Source of the DNA: Natronomonas moolapensis 8.8.11
GTDB taxonomy: Archaea; Halobacteriota; Halobacteria; Halobacteriales; Haloarculaceae
Length of the DNA: 64,000 bases
Direction of reading: 5' to 3'
Assembly: GCF_000591055.1 (NCBI RefSeq)
Contig: NC_020388.1
Span: 992,001 to 1,056,000 of the forward strand
Every line of letters begins with the position of its first letter. Position 1 is the stretch's first letter. The position numbers and the translations under genes were made by a program. This document shows, in pieces, positions 43,819-51,907 of this stretch. The notes beneath the pieces were generated by a model that was not told the DNA's origin, did not search any database, and worked only from the letters and a program-made list of their open reading frames with translations.

Positions 43819-45573
43819 TCAGTCGTCCGCCGGCGACGGCGCGGGCGAGGCGTCCATTCCGTCCTCGTCGGCGTACGGGTACCACGTCATTTTCGTGTTG
43901 TTCAGGTAGGGGTCATCGTAGGAGGTCTCCTCGGGGTCGGCAAGCCCCGTCAGTTCGTCCTCGTCGTGGCGGCCGATGAACTCCCGGAAGGACTCCTCCC
44001 CGTCGTTTCGCTCGTCGTAGATCCGCAGCAGGTTCCGGATGTACCCCGGGACCTCGTCGGCGGCGACGCGCATCTCGACCCAGTCGGCGAACTGGGGGTT
44101 CTCCCCCAGGCCGCCGCCCAGTCCGATGTCGAACGCCTCGACCGGTTCGCCGTCCTTGCGCGTTTTCATCCCCCGCAGGGAGATGTCGGCGATCTGCGGC
44201 TGCGCACAGGAGGCGGTACAGCCCGACAGGTGGACGTGGAAGTCCTCGATGCCGTCTGGCAGCTCGACGTTGTCCTTCAGCCAGCGGGCGTACCGGACCA
44301 TCCGGTTCTTCGTCTCGACGATCGACAGCGAGCAGTACTCGGTGCCGGTACAGGCGATCGAGCCCCGGAGGAACGGGTGGGGGTCGGACTGGTAGTACTC
44401 GAGGAGATCTTCCCCGAGGAACTCATTGAGGTCGTCCTCGGCGATGTCGGCGACGACGACGTTCTGTCGCTGCGTGAGACCGATCATCTCGGAGCCGTAC
44501 GCCTCGGCGAGGTCGGCGAGTTCGATGACGTCCTCGGCGCCCATCCGGCCGACGAGCACCGAGAGGCCGACGAAGTAGTTCCCGTCGTTCTGCTCGTGGA
44601 CGCCGACGTAGTCGCCGACCTCGTCGTTGCGCCCGGCGTTGTAGGTGTATTGATCGCGGAGGTCCTCACCCGCGGTGCGGAGCTCGAAGTCGACGTACTC
44701 GTCCTGGAGGACGCGCCGGAGCTTCTCGGGGCCCCACTCGTCGACGAGGAACTTGATGCGGGCGTTGAAGCGGTCCTCGCGGTCGCCGTGATCGCGGAAC
44801 AGCGCGGAGATTCCGCCGGCGACGTCGGCCACCTCGTCCTCGGTGACGAAGACGTCGATGTCGCGGGCGAAACGGGGCTCCTTGCGGGAGAGGCCGCCGC
44901 CGACGGTGACGTTGAATCCCTTTCGCTCCTCGCCGTCGATCTCCTTGGTCGCGGGCTCGAACCCGAGGTCGTTGATCTCGGCCTGCCCCGAGCCGCGGGT
45001 GTCGCCGGTGACGGCGACTTTCCACTTGCGCGGAAGGTTCGAGTGCTCGTCGTTGCCTTTGAATGTGTCGTGGAGGTCCTCGATGACCGGCCACGCGTTG
45101 ATGTGCTCTTTAGCGTCGCGGCCGGCGACCGGCGAGCCGACGATGTTGCGCCAGGAGTCCCCACACGCCTGAATCGTCGAAAGGTCGTTGGCTTCGAGTT
45201 TCTCGAAGATCTCGGGGATGTCCTGCAGTTGAATCCAGTGGAGCTGGATCGACTGTCTGGTCGTCCAATCGCAGTAGGCGCCCCCGAACTCGGGGTTCTC
45301 GACGGGACCGCGGGCGTACTCGTCGGCGATCTCGCCGACGACGCGGAGCTGGTTCGGCGTCAGCCGCCCGTTCGGCGTCCCGATTCGCATCATGAAGTAG
45401 CTCTCTTGACCCTTCCGCTGGTGATACAGCCCCCACCACTTGAACCGCTCGAACCACGCGTCGTGTTCGTCCTCCGGGATCGCACTCCAGCCCTCCTCGG
45501 CGAACCGAAAGAGGTGCTCGCGGATCTCGGTGCCGTATACTTCGTCTTTCCACCCTTCGACCTTGCTCGGCAT
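43819..45573 (-). CDS. Ferredoxin-dependent nitrite/sulfite reductase
   Basis: 584 residues with two ferredoxin-like half domains (GAYCDWTTRQSIQLHWI; YFVGLSVLVGRMGAEDV) and two siroheme-binding domains. The 4Fe-4S/siroheme ligands are the four cysteines in IACTGTEYC and SGCTASC. It catalyses the six-electron reduction of nitrite to ammonia or sulfite to sulfide. The TEYC context favours assimilatory nitrite reductase (NirA/NasD type), but no nitrate reductase gene is adjacent, so sulfite is not excluded. The ATG at 45573 (MPSKVEGWKDEVYG) is chosen over 45588. Confidence 0.88.
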   Translation of the reverse strand: MPSKVEGWKDEVYGTEIREHLFRFAEEGWSAIPEDEHDAWFERFKWWGLYHQRKGQESYFMMRIGTPNGRLTPNQLRVVGEIADEYARGPVENPEFGGAYCDWTTRQSIQLHWIQLQDIPEIFEKLEANDLSTIQACGDSWRNIVGSPVAGRDAKEHINAWPVIEDLHDTFKGNDEHSNLPRKWKVAVTGDTRGSGQAEINDLGFEPATKEIDGEERKGFNVTVGGGLSRKEPRFARDIDVFVTEDEVADVAGGISALFRDHGDREDRFNARIKFLVDEWGPEKLRRVLQDEYVDFELRTAGEDLRDQYTYNAGRNDEVGDYVGVHEQNDGNYFVGLSVLVGRMGAEDVIELADLAEAYGSEMIGLTQRQNVVVADIAEDDLNEFLGEDLLEYYQSDPHPFLRGSIACTGTEYCSLSIVETKNRMVRYARWLKDNVELPDGIEDFHVHLSGCTASCAQPQIADISLRGMKTRKDGEPVEAFDIGLGGGLGENPQFADWVEMRVAADEVPGYIRNLLRIYDERNDGEESFREFIGRHDEDELTGLADPEETSYDDPYLNNTKMTWYPYADEDGMDASPAPSPADD

Positions 45574-45632
45574 ACACCACTTCAGCACCCGGACTCATAT
45601 ACCGCCACCCGTGTCGTCAAGCCTCCCCGGGG

Positions 45633-46001
45633 CTAGCCCCTACCGGAATTATTCTCTGCTTTCTCGGGCGGCGAAGCGAGCCGACGGCGGCGCTCGGGAA
45701 CGTGGACGCTCCCGGGATCGACGGCGAAGAACCGTCCCTCGTCGGGGTCGACGACCCGTCCGAGCGTCAGCCAGTCGGTGACGCCGCTCTCGCCACACTC
45801 GATGCACTGACCGGCGATCCGCCCCTCGACGTTGGGATGGTCGATCCCGATCTCGACGAACCCCTCCGCGAGGAAATCCGCCATCGCACACGAACAGAAG
45901 TCCTGGCGGGCGAGCCACCAGAGATCGCTCACGTTCACCTCGCGGGCGTCGTTGACGCTCAGCCACGCCCCGTCGTCGAGTTGGTGTACCGAAGTCGGCA
46001 T
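45633..46001 (-). CDS. Conserved haloarchaeal cysteine-containing protein, function unknown
   Basis: 122 residues, soluble. FCSC (residues about 35-38) and GQCIECGESG (about 65-74) look like two halves of a zinc site. Trp-rich NVSDLWWLARQDF and a basic C-terminal tail follow. It lies 59 bp upstream of the siroheme reductase on the same strand, so it could be cotranscribed and help that enzyme; this is inference from position only. Confidence 0.7.
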   Translation of the reverse strand: MPTSVHQLDDGAWLSVNDAREVNVSDLWWLARQDFCSCAMADFLAEGFVEIGIDHPNVEGRIAGQCIECGESGVTDWLTLGRVVDPDEGRFFAVDPGSVHVPERRRRLASPPEKAENNSGRG

Positions 46002-46228
46002 ACGCCCACACAGCGGTCCCGCCGTCGTAAGCCCGTCGGCGCCGACAGGGAGTGTCGGGCGTCACACGATCTCGTGACAGTCGGTTCGGACGAAACCCGA
46101 CGACTGCGGCCGGAAACCTCCGAATACGTTCGTCGTCGAAAGAGGCTGTTCCCGCCGGGATGCCGAAGCCCGGGTAGCGTTTACGGGTGCAGCGTTGCTT
46201 AAACACCCCCTCGGCGTACGAAGTGGTG

Positions 46229-46312
46229 ATGAGAGACCGAACGCGGGGACCGAGACGGCAGCACGCCTCAGCCGACGTCGCCCCGGAACTGTACGAGGAC
46301 GACGGCCAATGA
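46229..46312 (+). CDS. 27-residue microprotein, translationally coupled to the next gene
   Basis: ATG at 46229 (MRDRTRGPRRQHASADVAPE, then LYEDDGQ) runs 27 codons to a TGA that overlaps the next ATG as ATGA. Basic N-terminal half, acidic C-terminal half. A TTAAA element near 46199-46203 lies about 28 bp upstream, suitable for a leaderless transcript. The two GTG codons just before could extend it by two residues. Too short for a homology call; promoter and coupling argue that it is real. Confidence 0.5.
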   Translation: MRDRTRGPRRQHASADVAPELYEDDGQ

Positions 46313-46425
46313 CAGAGCGAAACGACGACGACGAGGCGGTCGACACGAGCCACCTCGACGACGTCGAGGACGGCTGTGGCTGCGCCGAGATCTGGGAGCA
46401 TATGTCGGACGAGCGCGACGAGTGA
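46309..46425 (+). CDS. 38-residue acidic GCGCAEIWE microprotein
   Basis: Starts MTERNDDDEAVDTSHLDDVE and ends MSDERDE. Strongly acidic, with the motif DGCGCAEIWEHM (CxC). I recall similar short haloarchaeal proteins with GCGCAEIWE. The CxC could bind a metal. It is coupled by ATGA overlap to the 27-residue ORF and followed 64 bp later by the ParB/RHH-type gene. Confidence 0.7.
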   Translation: MTERNDDDEAVDTSHLDDVEDGCGCAEIWEHMSDERDE

Positions 46426-46489
46426 GCCGTTGTAACGAGCGCACCCGTCGGCGGGACGCTTTTTACCCCGGTTGTCCTATCTCGAAGCG

Positions 46490-47143
46490 ATGACTAACGA
46501 ACCGGACGAAGAGCCCCCGACCGATCGGGAGTCGCCGGTCGGCGAACCCGTCATTCGCCGCGATCCCCAGGTCGTCGGGCGGAGGGCGGTCCGGTTCGAC
46601 CCGGACGATCCCGAGAGCGTCGCCGAGGCTGCCGACACCGTCCGCCGGTTCGCCTCGAACACCGCCGGCGCCGACGACAACGTCTATATGCTCCGCGGCG
46701 CAGCGGCCTGTGCCGCCCTGGTCCGCGGTACCGGCTCGTACAAGACCGCCGCCGAGCGCGCCGACGGCGACGCAACCGTCTCCTTTATCCGCAAGTGGGC
46801 CCGGGTACACGATCTCCCGCGGTCGATCCGCCGCCACGTCGCCCTGGGCGAAATCGCGCCGACGGCGGCGAAACATATCGCCCGCGTCTCCGGGGAGTCG
46901 CGCTTTTTGCTCGCGTGGGCGACCCTCGATCACGGGCTGACCGTCCGGGAAGTCCGCTCTATCGCCTCCCGCGTCAACGAAGGGTCGAGCGTCGAGGGCG
47001 CCCTCGCGGCCGAGGGAGTCGACCTCGGTGCGTTGGCGGTGTCGTTGCCCCCTGACACCTACCGGGAACTCCGCCGGCACGCCGCCCTCGAAGCGACCGA
47101 ACCGGGCGAGATCGTCGCGCGGGCACTGGACGAGTATTTATGA
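46490..47143 (+). CDS. ParB-HTH-like and ribbon-helix-helix protein (haloarchaeal DUF)
   Basis: 217 residues. The central part (about 95-165: SIRRHVALGEIAPTAAKHIA, RFLLAWATLDHGLTVREVRS) follows the pattern of the ParB/Spo0J HTH. The C-terminal 35 residues (VSLPPDTYRELRRHAALEAT, EPGEIVARALDEYL) are a ribbon-helix-helix. No ParB CTPase motif or ParA partner is present. Probably a DNA-binding protein of unknown target. TTTTTACCCCG lies about 27 bp before the ATG at 46490, giving a leaderless promoter. Confidence 0.75.
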   Translation: MTNEPDEEPPTDRESPVGEPVIRRDPQVVGRRAVRFDPDDPESVAEAADTVRRFASNTAGADDNVYMLRGAAACAALVRGTGSYKTAAERADGDATVSFIRKWARVHDLPRSIRRHVALGEIAPTAAKHIARVSGESRFLLAWATLDHGLTVREVRSIASRVNEGSSVEGALAAEGVDLGALAVSLPPDTYRELRRHAALEATEPGEIVARALDEYL

Positions 47144-47332
47144 TATGAAGCAGGCGCAAAGCCCACATGCTCAGCCGTGGGATCCGCGCGGTACGCTTGA
47201 TTGTGTTTTGTGTGCGGAACACTGGCAGTTGAGTCGGTGTTTGCCACGGTGAGAGTCGGACTCAAATGAGTAAGGCGGACGGACAGCTTCGAAGACGCGG
47301 ACAGCGGGGCGACGGGTTGGAGAGGACGCCGA

Positions 47333-48814
47333 TCAGGCGTCCGGCCAGCGCTCGATGTACACCGTCTTGTCGGTGTAAAAGTGGATCATGTCCTCCCCCT
47401 GGGCGTGGAGGTCACCGAAAAAGGAGTCCTTCCGGCCACCGAAGTGAAAAAAGGCCATCGGGGCCGCCGTGCCGGCGTTGATACCCAGATTTCCGATGTC
47501 CGTCTCGTGTCGGAACGTCCGGGCGTCGGCACCGCTGGCAGTGAACAGACTCGCCGCGTTCCCGAAGTCGCTCCGGTCGAGGACCCCGATTGCCTCGTCG
47601 AGATCCGCCACGGACATCAACCCGAGCACCGGGCCGAACACCTCCTCGCGAGCGATCGTCATTTCGGGGTCGACGTTCCCGAACAGCGTCGGGCCGAGGA
47701 AGTTCCCGTCCTCGGACCCCTCGACGGACACGTCGCGCCCGTCGAGGAGGAGCTCTGCTCCCTCGTCGACGGCTGTCCCGACGTACTCCCGGACCCGGCG
47801 TTCGTGCTCGGGGCTGATGAGCGCGCCGATGTCGGTGTCCGGATTGAGCCCCGATCCCACGGTCTGGGCTTCGGCCTCCGACACGACGCGGTCGACGAAC
47901 TCGTCGTAGACGGACGCCTCGACGACGGCGACGTCGTTGGCGAGACAGCGCTCGCCGGCGCAGGCGAACGCCGAACTCACCGTCTTCTCGGCGGCGAAGT
48001 CCAGGTCAGCCGTTTCGGCGACGACGATGTGGTTCTTTGCGCCCCCTTGGGCCTGGACGCGCTTGCCGTTCGCCGCCGCCGTCTCGTAGATCGTCCGGGC
48101 GACCGGCGTGCTGCCGACGAAGGAGACGCCCTCGACGCCGTCGTGCCCCAACAGCGCGTCGACCGTGTCGACCCCGCCGTTAATCAACTGGAGAACACCG
48201 TCCGGAAACCCCGCCCGGTCGATCAACTCGAAGATGCGCTGGGCGACGAGGGGGGCCTGTTCGCTCGGCTTCAACACGAAGCTGTTGCCGGTCGCGACGG
48301 CGTACGGCAGAAACCAAAGCGGGATCATCGCGGGGAAATTAAACGGCGTGACCGCAGCGAAGACACCGAGGGGTTTTCGCACGGCACTCTCGTCGATCCC
48401 CGGTGCGGCGTCGAGAAGCGTCCCGCCCTGCATCATCGACGGGATGCCGCAGGCGACCTCGACGTTCTCGATCCCGCGCCGGAGTTCCCCCTTCGCTTCG
48501 GCCCGCGTTTTGCCGTGTTCCCGAACGAGCAACTCGGCGAGTTCGTCGTGGTGGGCCTCGAGCAGTCGCTTCAGTTCGAACAGCGGCTGGATCCGTTCTT
48601 CGACCGCTCGGGTGGACCACTCCTCGAACGCCTCGGCGCCCGTCCGGACCGCTCTGTCGACGTCGTCGGGCGAACTGAACGCAACGCGGGCGAGTCGCTC
48701 TGAAGTCGCCGGATCGACGACGTCCCGCCCGTCGCTCCCGCTCGGGGTGTGCCACTCCCCGCCGACGTAGTTCTGTACTGTGCCGGTGTCCGCGACGGAT
48801 TTCGGATACGCCAT
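47333..48814 (-). CDS. mmsA: CoA-acylating methylmalonate-semialdehyde dehydrogenase
   Basis: 493-residue ALDH-fold enzyme that converts (methyl)malonate semialdehyde to propionyl/acetyl-CoA in valine and inositol breakdown. QNYVGGEWHTPSG, TPFNFPAMIPLWFLPYAVAT, VLKPSEQAPLVAQRIFEL, the VQAQGGAKNHIVV segment with the conserved region of this subfamily, and catalytic Cys in FACAGERCLA. FHFGGRKDSFFGDLHAQG is diagnostic for MmsA. It would supply propionyl-CoA to the epimerase/mutase pair found 13 kb to the left. Confidence 0.92.
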   Translation of the reverse strand: MAYPKSVADTGTVQNYVGGEWHTPSGSDGRDVVDPATSERLARVAFSSPDDVDRAVRTGAEAFEEWSTRAVEERIQPLFELKRLLEAHHDELAELLVREHGKTRAEAKGELRRGIENVEVACGIPSMMQGGTLLDAAPGIDESAVRKPLGVFAAVTPFNFPAMIPLWFLPYAVATGNSFVLKPSEQAPLVAQRIFELIDRAGFPDGVLQLINGGVDTVDALLGHDGVEGVSFVGSTPVARTIYETAAANGKRVQAQGGAKNHIVVAETADLDFAAEKTVSSAFACAGERCLANDVAVVEASVYDEFVDRVVSEAEAQTVGSGLNPDTDIGALISPEHERRVREYVGTAVDEGAELLLDGRDVSVEGSEDGNFLGPTLFGNVDPEMTIAREEVFGPVLGLMSVADLDEAIGVLDRSDFGNAASLFTASGADARTFRHETDIGNLGINAGTAAPMAFFHFGGRKDSFFGDLHAQGEDMIHFYTDKTVYIERWPDA

Positions 48815-48885
48815 ACCGGCACCACTCGCCGGCAGAGCATAGGGATTTGGTACGTCGGCCCGGCTGATAACTATCGCAGTATATA

Positions 48886-51054
48886 TCAGCGGCCGCCGTC
48901 GGCAGCCGTCGGGGACCGAGTGCTCGATGCCGCGTCAGCGCCGGTTCCCGTTTCGAATTCCGATACCTGTTCGTCGAGATCTTCGGCCAGCACAGAGAGT
49001 TCTTGGACGTTCTGTGAGACCTCCGACAGAGAGGCGGTCTGTTCTTCGGTCGCCGCCGAGACGTTGCTCGCTTCCGTTGCGGTTTGTTGGCTGACACCCG
49101 AGACTTCATCGACCATCGCCACGACTTCTTCCGAAGAGGCTGCCTGATCGTCGGTCGCATCGCTGATCTCTCTGATCCCGTTTTCAGCCTGTTGAACGGC
49201 GTCCGCGATCTCATCGAACTTCTCGACCGCATTTTCTATGGTCTCGCTGCCTCGCTCGACTCGATCGTTCATCTGCTGGATTCCGTCGACCGTCTCCTCA
49301 GTCGTCTGTTGGATCGTTTCGATACGGGCTTCGATGTCGGTGGTGGCTTGTTCAGCCTCGTCGGCAAGGGATTTGATCTCGCTGGCAACGACACCGAATC
49401 CTTCACCCGCCTCCCCTGCTCGGGCGGCCTCGATCGAGGCATTTATTGCCAGCATACTCGTCTGCTCGGCAATTCCAGTTATCATCTCGACGACTTCGCC
49501 GATCTCGTCCATCTCGTCGTCGAGACTGTTTACCCGGGTCGCGGCCTCGTCGGCCCGGGATTCGATCGATCGAATCTCGTCGGTCGCCTCAGCAGCGTAC
49601 TCCCGACCCGCGTCGCCACGCTCGACGGCCGTTCCGGCAGTGGCCGCTACCTCTTCGGCAGAAGAAGCGATCTCTTCGACGGTCGCAGACATGTCGTTCA
49701 TCTCTCTGGCGACCTCCTGAAGGTTCTCGCTTTGACTGTCGGCACCATACGATATTTCCTCGACGGAGTCGGCGACCTGTTCGCTAGCCTGTCGTATCTC
49801 TTCGGAACTGCTGGCTACCTCGTCGCTCGAGGTTGCGACTCGGTCTGTGACTTCCTGTACCTGCTGGATGCTATCGCTCAGCCGGTCAATTCCGACCGAT
49901 AGATCCTCCAGGACGGCTCCGTAGCTCCCGGGATACGCGGTGTCGACCGCAGCGTCAAGCCGTCCGTTTTTTAACTCTTGGCTGGCTGTCGAGATCTCCC
50001 GGAAGCTCTCGGAGAGCCGAGTAGTTCCAGTGGCCAGATCGCCCAACACAGCCCCGTACTGACCGGGATGGTCGGCGTCCACCGTCCCGTCGATGTCTCC
50101 CTGCTGGAGATCACTGCTCACCTGCTGTATCTCCTCAAAGCTCTGGGCGAGTTCGTCCGCTCCGGCCTCGAGATCGGCGACTGCTCGGCCGTACTGGCCG
50201 GGATAATCCGCTTCGAACTCCCACCCGATCTCGCCCCGTTTTAATCCCCGACTAGCAGTCCCGATCTGAGAGAAGACGCCCCGCAGATTCTCCTGCATTT
50301 CACCGAACCCGTCGATCATCCGGCCGAGTTCGTCGTCTTCGACGTGCGCATCGAGGTCGTTGTCGAGATCACCCTGCTTGATGGCTTCCGTCGCTTCGGA
50401 CAGCCGGGTAATCGGCGGGATGATGCGGCCAGCGACGAATAATCCGATCCCGATTGCGGAAACAAATGCGACGGCGCTCAACCCTAGGATGGACTGTCGT
50501 GCGGTTCGGGTGGTGCTGTCGGCACCGGTCACCGCTGCTTGCTTGTCGTCGACAGCTGCGCCCTCGAGCGTATGCGCCGAGTCACGCATATCCGCGAGGA
50601 GTGGCTCAATTTCGTCCAGTCTGGCCTCTGCCCGTTCCGTATCACCGCTTTGTTTCGCGGTAAACAGCTCCCGGGCGACGACAGTGTACTCCTCGTGTGC
50701 CGCCACCAGAGAGTCAAACGCCTGCTGTTCTTCGGCGGTCATGTCTTGTTCGTCCATCGCGTTGGCCCACTCGTCGAAGCTCGACTCCGCAGCATCGAAC
50801 TCCGCCCTTGCTCCCTCTCGTTCGAGCATAGCGGCCTGAACAGCGATCTGCTGTTCTTCGATGGCGACGAGCATCCCCATCGAGGCGTCAATCGCATCAG
50901 CGTCGGTAGAGATCTCGTGTGCTGCCGAGTCGACCGTTCCCACCGCCTGGTATCCGACAAACCCGGTGATGCCGACCAGCATCGCCACGGCGACGAACGC
51001 GAGGATGAGCTTCGGCCGTAGGTCGAATCGACTGAGAGTTATTCGATCAAGCAT
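48886..51054 (-). CDS. Methyl-accepting chemotaxis transducer with tandem HAMP-like repeats
   Basis: 722 residues. TM1 about 15-38, an extracellular four-helix bundle sensor (39-185), TM2 about 187-212 and a HAMP domain (212-258). Then three 46-48-residue repeats (267-315, 316-361, 362-405), each with (R/N)GxxxxxxxxxYPGxYGxxxxDL, follow before the signalling helices. The hairpin tip reads AEQTSMLAINASIEAARAGE, so it should couple to CheA/CheW. The ligand is unknown; no che genes are near. The repeats look like a divergent poly-HAMP relay. Confidence 0.92.
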   Translation of the reverse strand: MLDRITLSRFDLRPKLILAFVAVAMLVGITGFVGYQAVGTVDSAAHEISTDADAIDASMGMLVAIEEQQIAVQAAMLEREGARAEFDAAESSFDEWANAMDEQDMTAEEQQAFDSLVAAHEEYTVVARELFTAKQSGDTERAEARLDEIEPLLADMRDSAHTLEGAAVDDKQAAVTGADSTTRTARQSILGLSAVAFVSAIGIGLFVAGRIIPPITRLSEATEAIKQGDLDNDLDAHVEDDELGRMIDGFGEMQENLRGVFSQIGTASRGLKRGEIGWEFEADYPGQYGRAVADLEAGADELAQSFEEIQQVSSDLQQGDIDGTVDADHPGQYGAVLGDLATGTTRLSESFREISTASQELKNGRLDAAVDTAYPGSYGAVLEDLSVGIDRLSDSIQQVQEVTDRVATSSDEVASSSEEIRQASEQVADSVEEISYGADSQSENLQEVAREMNDMSATVEEIASSAEEVAATAGTAVERGDAGREYAAEATDEIRSIESRADEAATRVNSLDDEMDEIGEVVEMITGIAEQTSMLAINASIEAARAGEAGEGFGVVASEIKSLADEAEQATTDIEARIETIQQTTEETVDGIQQMNDRVERGSETIENAVEKFDEIADAVQQAENGIREISDATDDQAASSEEVVAMVDEVSGVSQQTATEASNVSAATEEQTASLSEVSQNVQELSVLAEDLDEQVSEFETGTGADAASSTRSPTAADGGR

Positions 51055-51190
51055 AGTATATGATTATGAATTATTATAATAATTAATTCAGCGTATCTTT
51101 ACGCTGTGCGTATCGAGGCTCGAAAGCGATCGATTCACACGTCCTTTATACCAAGATCCGCTCTACGAGCGAGTCGTTACGCTACGGCCG

Positions 51191-51808
51191 TCACGCCCGA
51201 CGGAACGCCCGAAGGGTGTCCCGCTTCCCGCGTTCGGCGTCGACCTCGACGAATCCCAATCGGTCGAAGACGTGTCGCCAGTTGCGGTAGTACAGGGGCA
51301 CGTCGTCAGTGACGTAGTTCACCTCCGTCGGCGCCGACCGCGCGATGTCCGCTTCGCCCTCGTTTTCGACGGTGACGAGGACGTCGCCGGTGATCCGGGC
51401 GATCTCCTCGAAGACCCACTCGACGTCCGGGTGGATGTGCTGGAGGGTCTCGACGGAGTACACCGCATCGAAGCGGCCGTCCTCGAAGCCCTCGACGACC
51501 GCTTCGATCGCACCGTGGTGAAACGTTCCCGCACTGGCGAGGCCGGGGTACGTCTCGGCCATCACGTCGAAGGAGTCGCCGTTGAGATCGATCCCCGACA
51601 GCCGCTCAAAGCCGTGTTCGTGGAGGTGTGCGAGGTGTCGCCCGGAACCACACCCCAGCTCGAGGATCGCGGCATCTGCGTCGAGAAAGCGCTCGAAGAT
51701 CTCACGGAGCGTCTCGCTCGTTTCGTCCGGGCCGTGGTGGGCGTAGTACGCCGGCGAGTACTCCCCGGAACGGGTTTCCCACTGCTTTTTGACCTCGTCG
51801 GAATCCAC
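51191..51808 (-). CDS. SAM-dependent methyltransferase (class I)
   Basis: 205 residues. Motif I is ILELGCGSGRHLAHL (about 45-60), with an acidic strand 2 (RLSGIDLNGDSF) and motif GRFDAVYSVETLQHIHPDVE. It starts MDSDEVKKQWETRSGEYSPA. The substrate is unknown. It stands alone and diverges from the membrane spermidine synthase homologue 99 bp away. Confidence 0.85.
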   Translation of the reverse strand: MDSDEVKKQWETRSGEYSPAYYAHHGPDETSETLREIFERFLDADAAILELGCGSGRHLAHLHEHGFERLSGIDLNGDSFDVMAETYPGLASAGTFHHGAIEAVVEGFEDGRFDAVYSVETLQHIHPDVEWVFEEIARITGDVLVTVENEGEADIARSAPTEVNYVTDDVPLYYRNWRHVFDRLGFVEVDAERGKRDTLRAFRRA

Positions 51809-51907
51809 GTCGGGGTTCCGCGACGCGGCCCTAAAGCCCCTTGGACTCGCCGGACGGATACGCCCTGTCCGTGGGACTTATTTCCGCGACGGTGGATCGG
51901 CTAGCGT

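Noticed and set aside
47150-47230. Third IS605-like hairpin (CCCACATGCTCAGCCGTGGGATCC)
   Set aside because: The stem has mismatches and the GATGTCA tail is missing; not strong enough to list as a mobile element.
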